Source: Streptomyces lateritius (lineage in GTDB: Bacteria; Actinomycetota; Actinomycetes; Streptomycetales; Streptomycetaceae). Taken from it: a DNA stretch of 64,000 nucleotides. Made by a program: the position numbers and the translations under genes. Every line of letters begins with the position of its first letter. The stretch's first letter is position 1. This document shows, one piece after another, positions 40,207-48,980 of the stretch. The DNA lies in NCBI RefSeq assembly GCF_014649715.1, contig NZ_BMTO01000015.1:144593-208592 (forward strand), given 5' to 3'. Below the pieces are notes generated by a model. It did no database searches and had not been told where the DNA came from. It saw only the letters and a program-made list of their open reading frames with translations.

Positions 40207-40941
40207 ATGACTGGTTCGACCGGCCCGGTGAACGAAGGCGACCGCATCCTCATCGTCGACGACGAGCCCGCCGTACGGGAGGCGCTGCGGCGCAGTCTCG
40301 CCTTCGAGGGGTACGGGACCGAGGAGGCCGTCGACGGCGCCGACGCCCTCGCTCGGATGGAGTCGTACGCCCCCGACCTCGTCGTCCTCGACATCCAGAT
40401 GCCCCGCATGGACGGTCTCACGGCCGCCCGCCGCATCCGGGCGTCCGGCTCGACCGTGCCGATCCTCATGCTGACCGCGCGGGACACCGTCGGCGACCGG
40501 GTGACCGGGCTCGACGCGGGCGCCGACGACTACCTGGTGAAGCCCTTCGAGCTGGACGAACTCTTCGCCCGCATCCGCGCCCTGCTGCGCCGCAGCTCGT
40601 ACGCGGCCACGGTCGAGGCGCGGCCCGAGGGGGACGTTCTCTCCTTCGCCGACCTGCGGATGGACCTGGCGACCCGCGAGGTCACGCGCGCCGGCCGGCC
40701 GGTGGAGCTGACCCGGACGGAGTTCACGCTCCTGGAGATGTTCCTGGCGCACCCGCGCCAGGTGCTGACGCGCGAGCAGATCCTGAAGGCGGTGTGGGGC
40801 TTCGACTTCGAGCCGAGCTCGAACTCGCTGGACGTGTACGTGATGTATCTGCGGCGCAAGACGGAGGCCGGTGGCGAGCCGCGCCTGGTGCACACGGTGC
40901 GGGGCGTGGGATACGTCCTGCGCGGCGGGGGTACGGAGTGA
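40207..40941 (+). CDS. OmpR-type response regulator
   Basis: The 244-residue protein has a receiver with acidic pair LIVDDEPAV, phospho-acceptor Asp in VVLDIQMPRMDG, Thr in LMLTARD and Lys in YLVKPFELDEL. The DNA-binding domain is winged-helix (LTRTEFTLLEMFLAHPRQVL, NSLDVYVMYLRRKTEAGGE, VRGVGYVLR). It is coupled to the kinase gene by a 4-base overlap. The nearby HtrA-type protease gene suggests control of envelope stress, as for MprA; this is inference. Confidence 0.94.
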   Translation: MTGSTGPVNEGDRILIVDDEPAVREALRRSLAFEGYGTEEAVDGADALARMESYAPDLVVLDIQMPRMDGLTAARRIRASGSTVPILMLTARDTVGDRVTGLDAGADDYLVKPFELDELFARIRALLRRSSYAATVEARPEGDVLSFADLRMDLATREVTRAGRPVELTRTEFTLLEMFLAHPRQVLTREQILKAVWGFDFEPSSNSLDVYVMYLRRKTEAGGEPRLVHTVRGVGYVLRGGGTE

Positions 40942-42362
40942 GCGGTCCGGTGACGTGGTTCCGCTCTCGCCCGCTGCGGTCGCGGCTGGCGCTGCTCACG
41001 GCGGTCGCGGTGGCGCTCGCGGTGGCGGCGGTGTCGGCGGCCTGCTGGTTCGTGACGCGGGCGCAGCTGGAGGCGGAGCTGGACTCGTCGCTGCGCAGCA
41101 GCAGGCTGGACGCCGGCGCGGTCGGGAACCTGGCCCTCACCTGCGCGCGGAGCGGCGAGTCGACGGTGCCGTCGGCGGGTTCGTACACCGTGCAGATCGT
41201 GCTGAGCAACGGCAAGGTCTGTACGTACGGCTCCTCGCCGATCCCCGTCGAGGCGGGCGATCTGGCCGTGGCGCGCGGTCAGCTGCCGTACACCCTGCAC
41301 ACGACGAAGGCCGGGAACGGCACCGAGATGCGGGTCTACACCTATCCGCAGCCGGCCTTCCAGGAGGTGGTCGGCGTCTCCGTCGCCCGCCCGCTGTCCG
41401 AGATCGACAATTCGATGTCCACGCTCGGCTGGGTCCTGCTACTGGTCTCCGGGATCGGTGTGGTCGGGGCCGGCGCGGCCGGCCTGTGGGTGGCGCGGGC
41501 GGGTCTGAAGCCGGTGGACCGGCTCACCGGGGCGGTGGAGCACGTGGCGCGGACCGAGGACCTGACGGTCCGCATCCCGGTCGAGGGCGAGGACGAGGTC
41601 GCCCGGCTCTCCCGCTCGTTCAACGCGATGACGGCCGCCCTCGCCACTTCCCGGGACCTGCAGGCGCAGCTGATCGCGGACGCCGGGCACGAACTGCGGA
41701 CGCCGCTGACCTCGCTGCGTACGAACGTCGAACTGCTCGTACGCAGCGAGGAGACGGGCCGGGCGCTGCCGCCCGAGGACCGGCGGGCGCTGCTGTCCTC
41801 GGTGAAGGCGCAGATGACGGAGCTGGCCGCGCTCATCGGCGACCTTCAGGAACTGGCCCGCCCGGACGCGGCGCAGCCGGGGCCGCTGGAGGTGGTCCCG
41901 CTCCACGGCATCCTGCGTTCGGCGCTGGAACGGGCGCGGCTGCGCGGACCCGAGCTGGCCTTCCGTACCGACCTGGCCCCCTGGTACGTACGGGCGGAGC
42001 CGGCCGGTCTGGAGCGCGCGCTGGTGAACGTCCTGGACAACGCGGTGAAGTTCTCGCCGCCGCGCGGCACGGTCGAGGTGACCCTGATGCGGGGCGAGCT
42101 GACGGTCCGCGACCACGGCCCCGGCATCGCGCCGGAGGAGCTGCCTCACGTCTTCGACCGCTTCTGGCGCTCGCCGTCGGCGCGCAGCCTGCCCGGCTCG
42201 GGCCTCGGTCTGTCGATCGTGGCGCGCACGGTCCAGCAGGCGGGCGGCACGGTGGCCCTGACGGCGGCGGAGGGTGGCGGCACGGCGGCGGTGATCCGCC
42301 TGCCGGGCGCGCCGACGCCGCCGCCGTCAGTTGTGGCGGATGAGGGACTCGACCAGGCCTGA
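40938..42362 (+). CDS. Membrane sensor histidine kinase
   Basis: The 474-residue kinase has a first helix (LALLTAVAVALAVAAVSAA) and an outside sensor region of about 115 residues containing two cysteines (LTCARSG, KVCTYGS) that may form a disulfide. A second helix (LGWVLLLVSGIGVVGAGAAG) and a HAMP linker follow. The H-box is LIADAGHELRTPLTSL, and the ATPase has N box LDNAVKFSP, G1 DHGPGIAP and G2 GSGLGLSIV. The GTG start overlaps the regulator stop. The last 36 bases overlap the convergent PI-PLC gene. Confidence 0.94.
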   Translation: MSGPVTWFRSRPLRSRLALLTAVAVALAVAAVSAACWFVTRAQLEAELDSSLRSSRLDAGAVGNLALTCARSGESTVPSAGSYTVQIVLSNGKVCTYGSSPIPVEAGDLAVARGQLPYTLHTTKAGNGTEMRVYTYPQPAFQEVVGVSVARPLSEIDNSMSTLGWVLLLVSGIGVVGAGAAGLWVARAGLKPVDRLTGAVEHVARTEDLTVRIPVEGEDEVARLSRSFNAMTAALATSRDLQAQLIADAGHELRTPLTSLRTNVELLVRSEETGRALPPEDRRALLSSVKAQMTELAALIGDLQELARPDAAQPGPLEVVPLHGILRSALERARLRGPELAFRTDLAPWYVRAEPAGLERALVNVLDNAVKFSPPRGTVEVTLMRGELTVRDHGPGIAPEELPHVFDRFWRSPSARSLPGSGLGLSIVARTVQQAGGTVALTAAEGGGTAAVIRLPGAPTPPPSVVADEGLDQA

Positions 42363-43196
42363 TCGGGTGTTCGGGAAGTCCAGGGGGACGATGCCGAGGC
42401 CCTTCCAGCCGGTGGCCTCCGAGCTGTCGAGGAAGGTGTGGACTTTCGGGTTCAGGCGGTCGGAGTTCCAGCGGGGCGGGAGGTAGGCCGAGGTGGAGAC
42501 GTAGTTGACGTACAGCTTCCCGGGCTGCTGGGCGGCCTTCCTGAAGTGGGATTCGATCTTCGGGTACTTGGCTCCCGGCTCGGCCATGTAATCGTCCTGG
42601 ATGTCGAAATGGGCGCCGTCGCCGTAGCGGACGCCGGGCAGGCCGGCGTTGTCGGCGAGGAGGACGACCCGGCCGCGCGCCTGGCCGAGGGTGGGCAGGC
42701 CGTCGCCGATGCGGAAGAGGGAGCGCCAGCCGCGTACGTCGAGGTAGTCGTCGAAGATCCGGCGGAAGGTGGCGTCGGAGTCCTCGGAGTACTCCTGTTT
42801 GACCCGCATGAGGACGGTCTCGGAGGGGTGGGCGGCGAGGAAGGCGCGGCAGGCGACGAGGATGTCGCCGAACATCATGTTCTGGTAGTACGCGCCGTGG
42901 TGGATGGCGAAGGAGTCGCCGGTGACCCGGCAGCGGATGTCCAGGAAGCGGATGCCGCTCTCCAACTGCTGGGCGATGGTGGTGTTCTGGCAGGCGGCCC
43001 AGAGGCCGCCGAAGCGGGCGCCGGAGTCGTGGGTGCCGGGGATGGTGAGCTTCTGGAGCGGGGTGGGGTCGCCGTGGCCGGCCATCCAGTCCTGGAGCCC
43101 GAGGGCGGCCCGGGTGCGCGCCCGGGCGGGCGGGGCTCCGATGAGGACGGTGGCGGTGGTCGCCGCGGCTCCCGCGAGAAAGCTTCGTCGGTCCAT
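42327..43196 (-). CDS. Secreted phosphatidylinositol-specific phospholipase C
   Basis: The 289-residue protein has a twin-arginine signal (DRRSFLAGAAATTATVLIG) and a bacterial PI-PLC X domain. The two catalytic histidines are His56 in IPGTHDSGARF and His99 or His100 in FAIHHGAYY. FLDIRCR between them matches the family. These metal-independent enzymes cleave phosphatidylinositol to a cyclic inositol phosphate and diacylglycerol. Export by Tat suggests an extracellular role, such as phosphate or lipid scavenging. Confidence 0.88.
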   Translation of the reverse strand: MDRRSFLAGAAATTATVLIGAPPARARTRAALGLQDWMAGHGDPTPLQKLTIPGTHDSGARFGGLWAACQNTTIAQQLESGIRFLDIRCRVTGDSFAIHHGAYYQNMMFGDILVACRAFLAAHPSETVLMRVKQEYSEDSDATFRRIFDDYLDVRGWRSLFRIGDGLPTLGQARGRVVLLADNAGLPGVRYGDGAHFDIQDDYMAEPGAKYPKIESHFRKAAQQPGKLYVNYVSTSAYLPPRWNSDRLNPKVHTFLDSSEATGWKGLGIVPLDFPNTRSGLVESLIRHN

Positions 43197-43249
43197 GGCA
43201 GCGGATTATGACGGGTACGCGTCAAGAAGCACCAGAGAGACGTCAGCGA

Positions 43250-43283
43250 GAAGGGGCACCGGACCGTGGTCCGGCACCCCTTC
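43250..43283 (-). terminator. Hairpin terminator after the 5'-nucleotidase gene
   Basis: Outer GAAGGGG/CCCCTTC and inner CCGGAC/GTCCGG stems are separated by small CA internal loops with a CGTG loop. It starts 21 bases after the stop of the gene ending at 43304. Confidence 0.8.
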
Positions 43284-43303
43284 CGCCACTGGCGACGTAC
43301 GAC

Positions 43304-45118
43304 TTACCTGACGACCGTGATCCGGTCCGCCGCCGGCGGGGCCAGCGGGGCCGCGGCCGAGGAGTGGGCCCCCAGGTACGCGTTGAACAGGTCCAGGTCC
43401 GAGGCGCCGACCAGCTTGTTCGTGCCCTTGGCGAGCGCCGGGAAGCCGTCGCCGCCGCCCGCGAGGAACTCGTTCATCGCGACCCGGTAGGTCTTCGCCG
43501 GGTCGATCGGCTCACCGTTCAGCTTGACCGTGCCGTCCACGACCCGGTCGGCACCCGTCTTGGTCATGTCGAGGGTGTAGGTGAGGCCCTTCGAGACCTG
43601 AAGGATCTTCACCGAGGCCGCGTTCGAGCCGCTGACCTGCTGCTTCAGCGCGGCCAGCAGGTTCTCGCCGGAGAGGTCGACGACGTGCATCATGTTCGTG
43701 AACGGCTGGACGGTGAACGCCTCGCCGTACGTCACGACGCCGTTGCCCTCCTTGGCGGCGGACTCCGCCCACACCAGGTCCGAGCGGATACCGCCCGGGT
43801 TCATCAGGGCCAGCTGCGCGCCGCCCTTGTCCGCCGGGGCCAGGCCCTCCAGCTGCGCGTCCGCGATCAGGTCGCCGAGCGGCTTCTCGTACGCCGTCGA
43901 GCCGCGGCCGTTGATGTCGGCGGAGATGAAGCCCTGCGGGCGGTTGGCGATCGGGGCGGCCAGGGCGTTCCAGTCGCGGATCAGGTCCGTCATGTCCTGG
44001 GCCTTGGGCACGTCACGCGTGACGACGCGGTTGGCCGAGTCGACCGAGGCGCGCACGATGTCCTTGGTGCGGCGGTCGTACGTCAGCGTCGTGTCGGTGT
44101 AGAGCTTGCCGAACGAGGCCGCCGAGGTGACCAGGCGCGGCTTGCCGGCCGGGTCGGGCACGGTGCACACGTACGCCTGGTGGGTGTGGCCGGTGACCAG
44201 CGCGTCGACCTGCGGGCTCACGTTCTTGGCGATCTCCGTGATGGGGCCGGAGATGCCGTCGCCCGGGCCGGGGCTGTCGCAGTCGTAGTTGTAGGAGGAG
44301 GAGGCCGGGGCGCCGCCCTCGTGGACCAGAGCGACGATGGACTTGACGCCCTTGCGCTCCAGGATCTTCGCGTACTTGTTGATCGTCTCGACCTCGTCAC
44401 CGAACTTCAGGCCCTTGACGCCCTCGGCGGTCACGATGTTCGGGGTGCCCTCCAGGGTCACGCCGATGAAGCCGATCTTGACGCCGTCCTTCTCCCAGAC
44501 GAAGTACGGGTCGAGCAGCGGCCTGCCGGTCTTCTCGTCCGTCACGTTGGCGGCGAGGTACGGGAACGCGGCGCCCTCGAAGGTCTTGCCCTCGACGGAA
44601 CAGCCGGCGGTCGGGTGGCAGCCGCCGTTCTGCATGCGGGCCAGCTCCTTGGCCCCCTCGTCGAACTCGTGGTTGCCGACCGAGCTGACGTCGAGCTTCA
44701 GCTTGTTCAGCGCGTCGATGGTCGGCTCGTCGTGGAACAGACCGGAGAGGAGGGGCGAGCCGCCGATCATGTCGCCGGCGGCGGCCGTGACGGAGTAACG
44801 GTTCCCCTGGCGCGCCTGGCGCAGATGGGTGGCCAGGTACTCGACGCCGCCCGCGTCGATCTTCTCGACGGTGCCGTCCTCGTGCGTGTGGCTGACCTGG
44901 CCCGACGAGCCGGCCGGCGGCTCCAGGTTGCCGTGCAGGTCGTTGAAGGAGAGCAGCTGGACGTCGACGGTCCGGCCCCAGCCGTGACCGCGCCCCTGGC
45001 TCTGGTCCTGGGCCGCCCCGGCCGGCAGGGCCGCGACGAGCGCGCCGACGGTCGCAAGTCCCGCGCCGACGGCGAGAATCCGCCGCCCCGCCCTGTTCTT
45101 CTTCGGTGTCGCTGACAT
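43304..45118 (-). CDS. Secreted 5'-nucleotidase/metallophosphatase
   Basis: The 604-residue protein has a Sec-type signal (basic AGRRI, hydrophobic GAGLATVGALVAALPAGAAA-like stretch). The calcineurin-type metallophosphatase domain has metal motifs LLSFNDLHGNLEPP, AAGDMIGGSPLLSG, SVGNHEFDEG, ALVHEGG and VTGHTHQAY. The C-terminal 5'-nucleotidase domain (from about residue 370) contains MNPGGIRSDL and MNEFLAGGGDGFPAL. It releases phosphate and nucleoside from nucleotides outside the cell. The start at 45118 has AAGGGGAG upstream. Its place near pst and ppk suits phosphate scavenging, but no clear PHO box was seen. Confidence 0.94.
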   Translation of the reverse strand: MSATPKKNRAGRRILAVGAGLATVGALVAALPAGAAQDQSQGRGHGWGRTVDVQLLSFNDLHGNLEPPAGSSGQVSHTHEDGTVEKIDAGGVEYLATHLRQARQGNRYSVTAAAGDMIGGSPLLSGLFHDEPTIDALNKLKLDVSSVGNHEFDEGAKELARMQNGGCHPTAGCSVEGKTFEGAAFPYLAANVTDEKTGRPLLDPYFVWEKDGVKIGFIGVTLEGTPNIVTAEGVKGLKFGDEVETINKYAKILERKGVKSIVALVHEGGAPASSSYNYDCDSPGPGDGISGPITEIAKNVSPQVDALVTGHTHQAYVCTVPDPAGKPRLVTSAASFGKLYTDTTLTYDRRTKDIVRASVDSANRVVTRDVPKAQDMTDLIRDWNALAAPIANRPQGFISADINGRGSTAYEKPLGDLIADAQLEGLAPADKGGAQLALMNPGGIRSDLVWAESAAKEGNGVVTYGEAFTVQPFTNMMHVVDLSGENLLAALKQQVSGSNAASVKILQVSKGLTYTLDMTKTGADRVVDGTVKLNGEPIDPAKTYRVAMNEFLAGGGDGFPALAKGTNKLVGASDLDLFNAYLGAHSSAAAPLAPPAADRITVVR

Positions 45119-45268
45119 CGCTCCCCTTGTCCCCTTGCCCCTTTTGTGGCGGTGATCGGCTCGTGGTCTGCGAGCGCAGCCTAGAGTCAACGCGCGTAGC
45201 GCAACAGGGGGTAGCCGGTTACGAGCTGGTTGCCTTTGCCCGTCCTCTTCCGCCGTAGGCTCGGAGGC

Positions 45269-46195
45269 ATGACTTCTGACGCGGCACCGGCCCTCGAACC
45301 CGGCCGGCAGATCCACACCCTCGACGAGCTCTCCCCCGGCCAGGTCCAGGACGTACTGGACCTGCTGGAGGCGGCCGACCGCGCCGACGGCATGCACGCC
45401 GTGTCCGAGCAGGGCCGGCTGTATCTGCGTCACGGCAGGCGCGAGGGCGTGCGGCACTTCCTGCTCACCGTCGGCCCGCACCTCTACGGGTACGCCCAGC
45501 TGGAGGACACCGACCCGGTGGAGGCCCCGGCGGCCGAGCTGGTCGTCCACCCCTCGCACCGCGGTCGCGGGCACGGGCGGGCGCTCGGTACCGCGCTGCT
45601 CACGGCCTCCGGCAAGCGGCTGCGGGTGTGGGCGCACGGCGGCAAGTCGGCGGCGCGGCACCTGGCCCAGGTGCTCGGTCTGACGCTCTTCCGGGAACTG
45701 CGCCAGATGCGCCGCCCGTTGGTGCCGCTCGACATCCCCGAGCCGGTCCTGCCGGAAGGCGTCACCGTCCGCACCTTCGTGCCGGGGCAGGACGACACGG
45801 CCTGGCTGGCCGTCAACGCGGCAGCCTTCGCGCACCACCCCGAGCAGGGGTCGCTCACTCAGCGCGACCTCGACGACCGCATGGAAGAGCCGTGGTTCGA
45901 CCCGAAGGGCTTCTTCCTCGCGGAGAAGGAGGGGCGGCTGGTCGGTTTCCACTGGACCAAGACGCACGCGGAGGAGCAGCTCGGCGAGGTCTACGTGGTC
46001 GGCATCCTGCCCGAGGCGCAGGGCGGTGGCCTGGGCAAGGCGCTCACGGCGATCGGGCTGCGGCACTTGGCGGGACAGGGGCTGCCGACCGCGATGCTGT
46101 ACGTGGACGCGGACAACACGGCGGCGGTGACGGTGTACGAGCGGATCGGATTCGTCACCCACGAGGTGGACCTGATGTACCGCACGGAGTCCTGA
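45269..46195 (+). CDS. mshD: Mycothiol synthase (last step of mycothiol synthesis)
   Basis: MshD acetylates Cys-GlcN-Ins with acetyl-CoA to finish mycothiol. The 308-residue protein has two GNAT domains as expected. The first carries AELVVHPSHRGRGHGRALGT. The second, active one carries GEVYVVGILPEAQGGGLGKA and ends with YVDADNTAAVTVYERIGF. GGAGGC precedes the ATG at 45269. It is divergent from the 5'-nucleotidase and followed by a terminator overlapping the next promoter. Confidence 0.95.
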   Translation: MTSDAAPALEPGRQIHTLDELSPGQVQDVLDLLEAADRADGMHAVSEQGRLYLRHGRREGVRHFLLTVGPHLYGYAQLEDTDPVEAPAAELVVHPSHRGRGHGRALGTALLTASGKRLRVWAHGGKSAARHLAQVLGLTLFRELRQMRRPLVPLDIPEPVLPEGVTVRTFVPGQDDTAWLAVNAAAFAHHPEQGSLTQRDLDDRMEEPWFDPKGFFLAEKEGRLVGFHWTKTHAEEQLGEVYVVGILPEAQGGGLGKALTAIGLRHLAGQGLPTAMLYVDADNTAAVTVYERIGFVTHEVDLMYRTES

Positions 46196-46223
46196 CACCG
46201 GCGGTCCGAACACACCTGGGGAA

Positions 46224-46245
46224 GGGGGCGGTTGACACCGCCCCC
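46224..46245 (+). terminator. Hairpin terminator after mshD
   Basis: Perfect 9-bp arms (GGGGGCGGT / ACCGCCCCC) with a 4-base loop are followed by TCTCTT. The loop region contains TTGACA, a perfect -35 hexamer, so terminator and next promoter may overlap. Confidence 0.8.
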
Positions 46246-46252
46246 TCTCTTG

Positions 46253-46290
46253 CACCACCCTTTCACTACTTGATTAGTGAAAGGGTGGTG
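46253..46290. promoter_or_regulatory. 38-bp perfect inverted repeat, operator of the GntR/ABC operon
   Basis: Two perfect 16-bp arms (CACCACCCTTTCACTA and its complement) surround CTTGAT. It ends nine bases before the GntR start, so it covers the ribosome-binding region and probably the -10 (ATTAGT, 17 bases after TTGCAC). YtrA-type GntR proteins bind such sites and repress their own ABC operon. The mRNA form would also be a strong hairpin hiding the start. Confidence 0.8.
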
Positions 46291-46298
46291 GAACGAAC

Positions 46299-46685
46299 GT
46301 GCTCGAGTACCGGATCGACCGGCGCAGCGGCGTCGCCACCTACCTCCAGATCGTCCAGCAGACCAAACAGGCTCTGCGTATGGGCGTACTGGAACCCGGC
46401 GACAGGCTGCCCACCGCACGCGAGGTCGTCGAGGCCACGGCCATCAACCCGAACACGGTCCTCAAGGCCTACCGAGAGCTCGAACGCGAAGGACTCGTCG
46501 AGGCCCGTCGCGGCCTCGGGACCTTCGTCCGCGCGACGCTCGGGGCCGCCCCGGCCACCTCGCCCCTTCGGGGCGAACTCGCCGACTGGGCCCGGCGGGC
46601 CCGGGAGACCGGCCTGACGCGGGACGACGTGGCGGCACTCTTCACTTCCGTACTGGACGAACACTTCGAGGGGGACGACACGTGA
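46299..46685 (+). CDS. YtrA-subfamily GntR repressor
   Basis: The 128-residue protein has a GntR winged HTH (ATYLQIVQQTKQALRMGVLE, then PTAREVVEATAINPNTVLKA, ELEREGLVEARRGLGTFV) and the very short C-terminal helix pair characteristic of YtrA. These proteins usually respond to cell-wall-active antibiotics and control an ABC exporter in the same operon, as arranged here. The GTG start has the operator's GGTGG as its only ribosome site. It overlaps the ATPase gene by four bases. Confidence 0.93.
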   Translation: MLEYRIDRRSGVATYLQIVQQTKQALRMGVLEPGDRLPTAREVVEATAINPNTVLKAYRELEREGLVEARRGLGTFVRATLGAAPATSPLRGELADWARRARETGLTRDDVAALFTSVLDEHFEGDDT

Positions 46686-47536
46686 GCGAGACGGCCATCG
46701 AGGCACTGGGCCTCGCCAAGCGGTACGGAAGGGGCCGCGGCTGGGCGCTGAGGGACTGCTCCTTCGCGCTTCCCGCCGGCCGGGTCTGCGCGCTCGTCGG
46801 CCCCAACGGCGCAGGCAAGTCCACCCTTCTCGCCCTCGCCGCCGGGCTGCTCAGGCCCACCCAGGGCGTGGTCCGCGGCCCCGCCCGCACCGACCTCGCC
46901 TACGTGGCCCAGGACAAGCCCCTCCACCCGCAGCTCACCGTCGCCGACACCCTCACGATGGGCCGGGAGCTCAACCCCGGGCGCTGGGACGGCGAGATCG
47001 CCGCCCGGATCGTGGAGACCCTGGACCCCGGCGCCCGCGTCCGCCGGCTCTCCGGCGGCCAGCGCACGCGCGTCGCCCTCGCCCTCGCGCTGGGCAAGCG
47101 GCCGGAGCTGCTCCTCCTCGACGAGCCGATGGCCGATCTCGACCCGCTCGCCCGCCACGAGCTGATGGGGGCCCTGATGGCCGACACCGCCGAGCGCGGC
47201 ACCACGGTCGTCGTGTCCTCGCACATCCTCACCGAGCTGGAGGGAGCCTGCGACCACCTGCTCCTCCTCGACGGCGGCCGGATCCGCCTCGACGGCGCCA
47301 TCGACGACCTCCTCGCCGCGCACACCCTGGTCACCGGCCCCGTCGAAGACCTCGCCCCGCACACGGTCGTCGAGTCCCGTACGACGGGCCGACAGCTCAC
47401 GGCGCTCGTACGGAACGAGGGCGGCCCGGTCGAGGGCCCCTGGCAGACCACGTCCCCGTCCCTGGAGGAACTTCTCCTCGCCCACCTCCGCGCCTCGAAG
47501 ACCGCGGACAGGACCCCCGAAGGAGCCTCGGCATGA
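46682..47536 (+). CDS. ABC transporter ATPase of the YtrA-type operon
   Basis: The 284-residue ATPase has Walker A LVGPNGAGKSTLLALAAGLL, Q-loop YVAQDKPLH, signature RRLSGGQRTRVALAL, Walker B LLLLDEPMADLDPLAR and H-loop VVSSHILTELEG. A C-terminal extension of about 70 residues follows. It works with the adjacent permease, with which it overlaps by four bases. A role in antibiotic or envelope-stress resistance is inferred from the regulator type. Confidence 0.93.
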   Translation: MSETAIEALGLAKRYGRGRGWALRDCSFALPAGRVCALVGPNGAGKSTLLALAAGLLRPTQGVVRGPARTDLAYVAQDKPLHPQLTVADTLTMGRELNPGRWDGEIAARIVETLDPGARVRRLSGGQRTRVALALALGKRPELLLLDEPMADLDPLARHELMGALMADTAERGTTVVVSSHILTELEGACDHLLLLDGGRIRLDGAIDDLLAAHTLVTGPVEDLAPHTVVESRTTGRQLTALVRNEGGPVEGPWQTTSPSLEELLLAHLRASKTADRTPEGASA

Positions 47537-48447
47537 GCGGCCTCGCGTTGAAGGGCCCGTACTGGGTGACGGTCCGCCAGCACCGGCGGGCGCTGTGGAC
47601 GGCGGGGGCGGTCGTGCTCCTGAGCCTGGTCTGCGTGGGAGGCCTAAGCCTCTGGGACTCCCGTGTCGTGGGCACCGACCAGGACGACGGTCACATGCTC
47701 CTGAGGTGGGGCATGGATCTCTTCTCCCTGGGCGTGATCTACCTCCCGCTCCTCGTCGGCGCGTTCGTCGCGGGCCCGATGGTCGCCCGCGAGCTGGAAT
47801 CGGGCACGTACAAGCTGGCCCTGACCCAGTCCGTCACGCCGGGCCGCTGGCTCGCCTCGAAGCTGGTGACGGCGGGTGCGGTCACGGTCGCCACCACGCT
47901 CGCGCTGATGGCGGTCTACGCACTGGGCCTGACCCGCGTCGCGGGCGACTACCAGTTCACCTGGGACGAGCGGGGCACGTACGAGGCGACCGGCACCGTC
48001 CTCGTCGCGTACGGTCTGCTCGCCGTCGCCGTCGGCGCACTCGTCGGCCAGCTCGTCCGGCGCACGGTGGTGGCCATGGCGGCGACCGGGGTGGTCATCG
48101 GCGTCGTACTGCTGGTGCTCAGCGTGCTCCGCTGGGACTTCCTCGCGGTACGGACGATCACCGGCCCGGTCGGCCCGAGCCTCCTCGTGCCCGACGCGGG
48201 CATGTACGTGGACTCCGGGCTCATCAGGACCACCGGGCAGCGGCTGCCCGGCTGGTACTGCCCCGAGCCGCTCGACGAGAACGGGGTGTGCCGGCCCGAC
48301 GTGGACATCGCCGCCCAGTACGTCGACTACCACCCCGCCTCCCACTTCTGGCCCACCCAGTTCATCGAGACGGGCATCGTCCTCGCCCTCGCCGCCCTCG
48401 CCCTTCTCGCCGCCTTCCGCGTGCTGAGCCGCCGCCACCCCTCCTGA
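47533..48447 (+). CDS. ABC-2 type permease of the YtrA-type operon
   Basis: The 304-residue permease has a first helix after a short basic start (LWTAGAVVLLSLVCVGGLSL). Further helices include LGVIYLPLLVGAFVAGPMVA, LVTAGAVTVATTLALMAVYA, VVAMAATGVVIGVVLLVLSV and a last one ending in the C-terminal LSRRHPS. An external loop with two cysteines (WYCPEPLDENGVC) lies before the final helix and may be disulfide-bonded. It is the last gene of the operon and is followed by a hairpin at 48550. Confidence 0.9.
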   Translation: MSGLALKGPYWVTVRQHRRALWTAGAVVLLSLVCVGGLSLWDSRVVGTDQDDGHMLLRWGMDLFSLGVIYLPLLVGAFVAGPMVARELESGTYKLALTQSVTPGRWLASKLVTAGAVTVATTLALMAVYALGLTRVAGDYQFTWDERGTYEATGTVLVAYGLLAVAVGALVGQLVRRTVVAMAATGVVIGVVLLVLSVLRWDFLAVRTITGPVGPSLLVPDAGMYVDSGLIRTTGQRLPGWYCPEPLDENGVCRPDVDIAAQYVDYHPASHFWPTQFIETGIVLALAALALLAAFRVLSRRHPS

Positions 48448-48980
48448 GCGGACCGAAAATCCGCAGGGGCCGCGCACAGGAGCGAATTCTTCGGGCCAAG
48501 GGACGGCTTTGAGCCACCCGTCGGGCCCTCTGGAGGGGCCGGGTCCCGTCCGCCCCGTCCGAAAACCGACGGGGCGGGGTGACGCCCCGTGTCCGGTCAC
48601 CCGGCCAGGATTCCCCAATGTCTTGTTTGATGGCGAGATGCCATAAAGAACGCGCCATCTCTCGTGGGGGCGCGTTCGCCATTCCGCCGCCCATTGACGG
48701 GATATCCGGCGGCATAACACCACGGCCGAGTGTGAACTTTCGGCCGGTGCTCGTGCCCGCCTAGCCTGAATGTGCGTCCGGCGCATGCGCCTTCTGGCAT
48801 ATGCGCCGATCGCGGCACGGGGGAGGGTCTGCGTCATGCGGTCGTGCGGTTCCTGTCGTATGCGAGGTCATCGGCCGTCCTGGGGCATCCCCACGGGGCA
48901 TCCGGACACCGCACACACCACCTCCTGAACCACCGGTCAACGTTCCTCTTCGTCGACGCCCGGTCCTGGAGTGATGGCCC
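48448..48980. other. 533-base non-coding region with terminator, ahead of the SARP gene
   Basis: No gene is seen. A hairpin with 10-bp perfect arms (CCGCCCCGTC / GACGGGGCGG, loop CGAAAACC) at 48550-48577 ends the ABC operon. Base composition falls around 48600-48760 (AATGTCTTGTTTGATGG, CATAAAGAACG), which looks like promoter DNA for the SARP gene; TAGCCT near 48762 is a possible -10. From the content it could mark the left edge of an inserted segment, but no att repeats were found. Confidence 0.6.
48780..48807. promoter_or_regulatory. Twin palindromes upstream of the SARP gene
   Basis: GGCGCATGCGCC (perfect 12-bp palindrome, 48780-48791) is followed four bases later by GGCATATGCGCC (48796-48807, near-palindrome), giving a 16-base period. 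They lie just downstream of a possible -10 (TAGCCT), a typical repressor position. Confidence 0.45.

Noticed and set aside
43208..45115. 635-codon plus-strand open frame
   Set aside because: It mirrors the 5'-nucleotidase gene, whose metal motifs and signal peptide are clear on the other strand.
45119..45268. PHO box for the 5'-nucleotidase
   Set aside because: GTAACCGG-like sequence is present but no two adjacent 11-base GTTCAC-type units, unlike the clear box at pstS.
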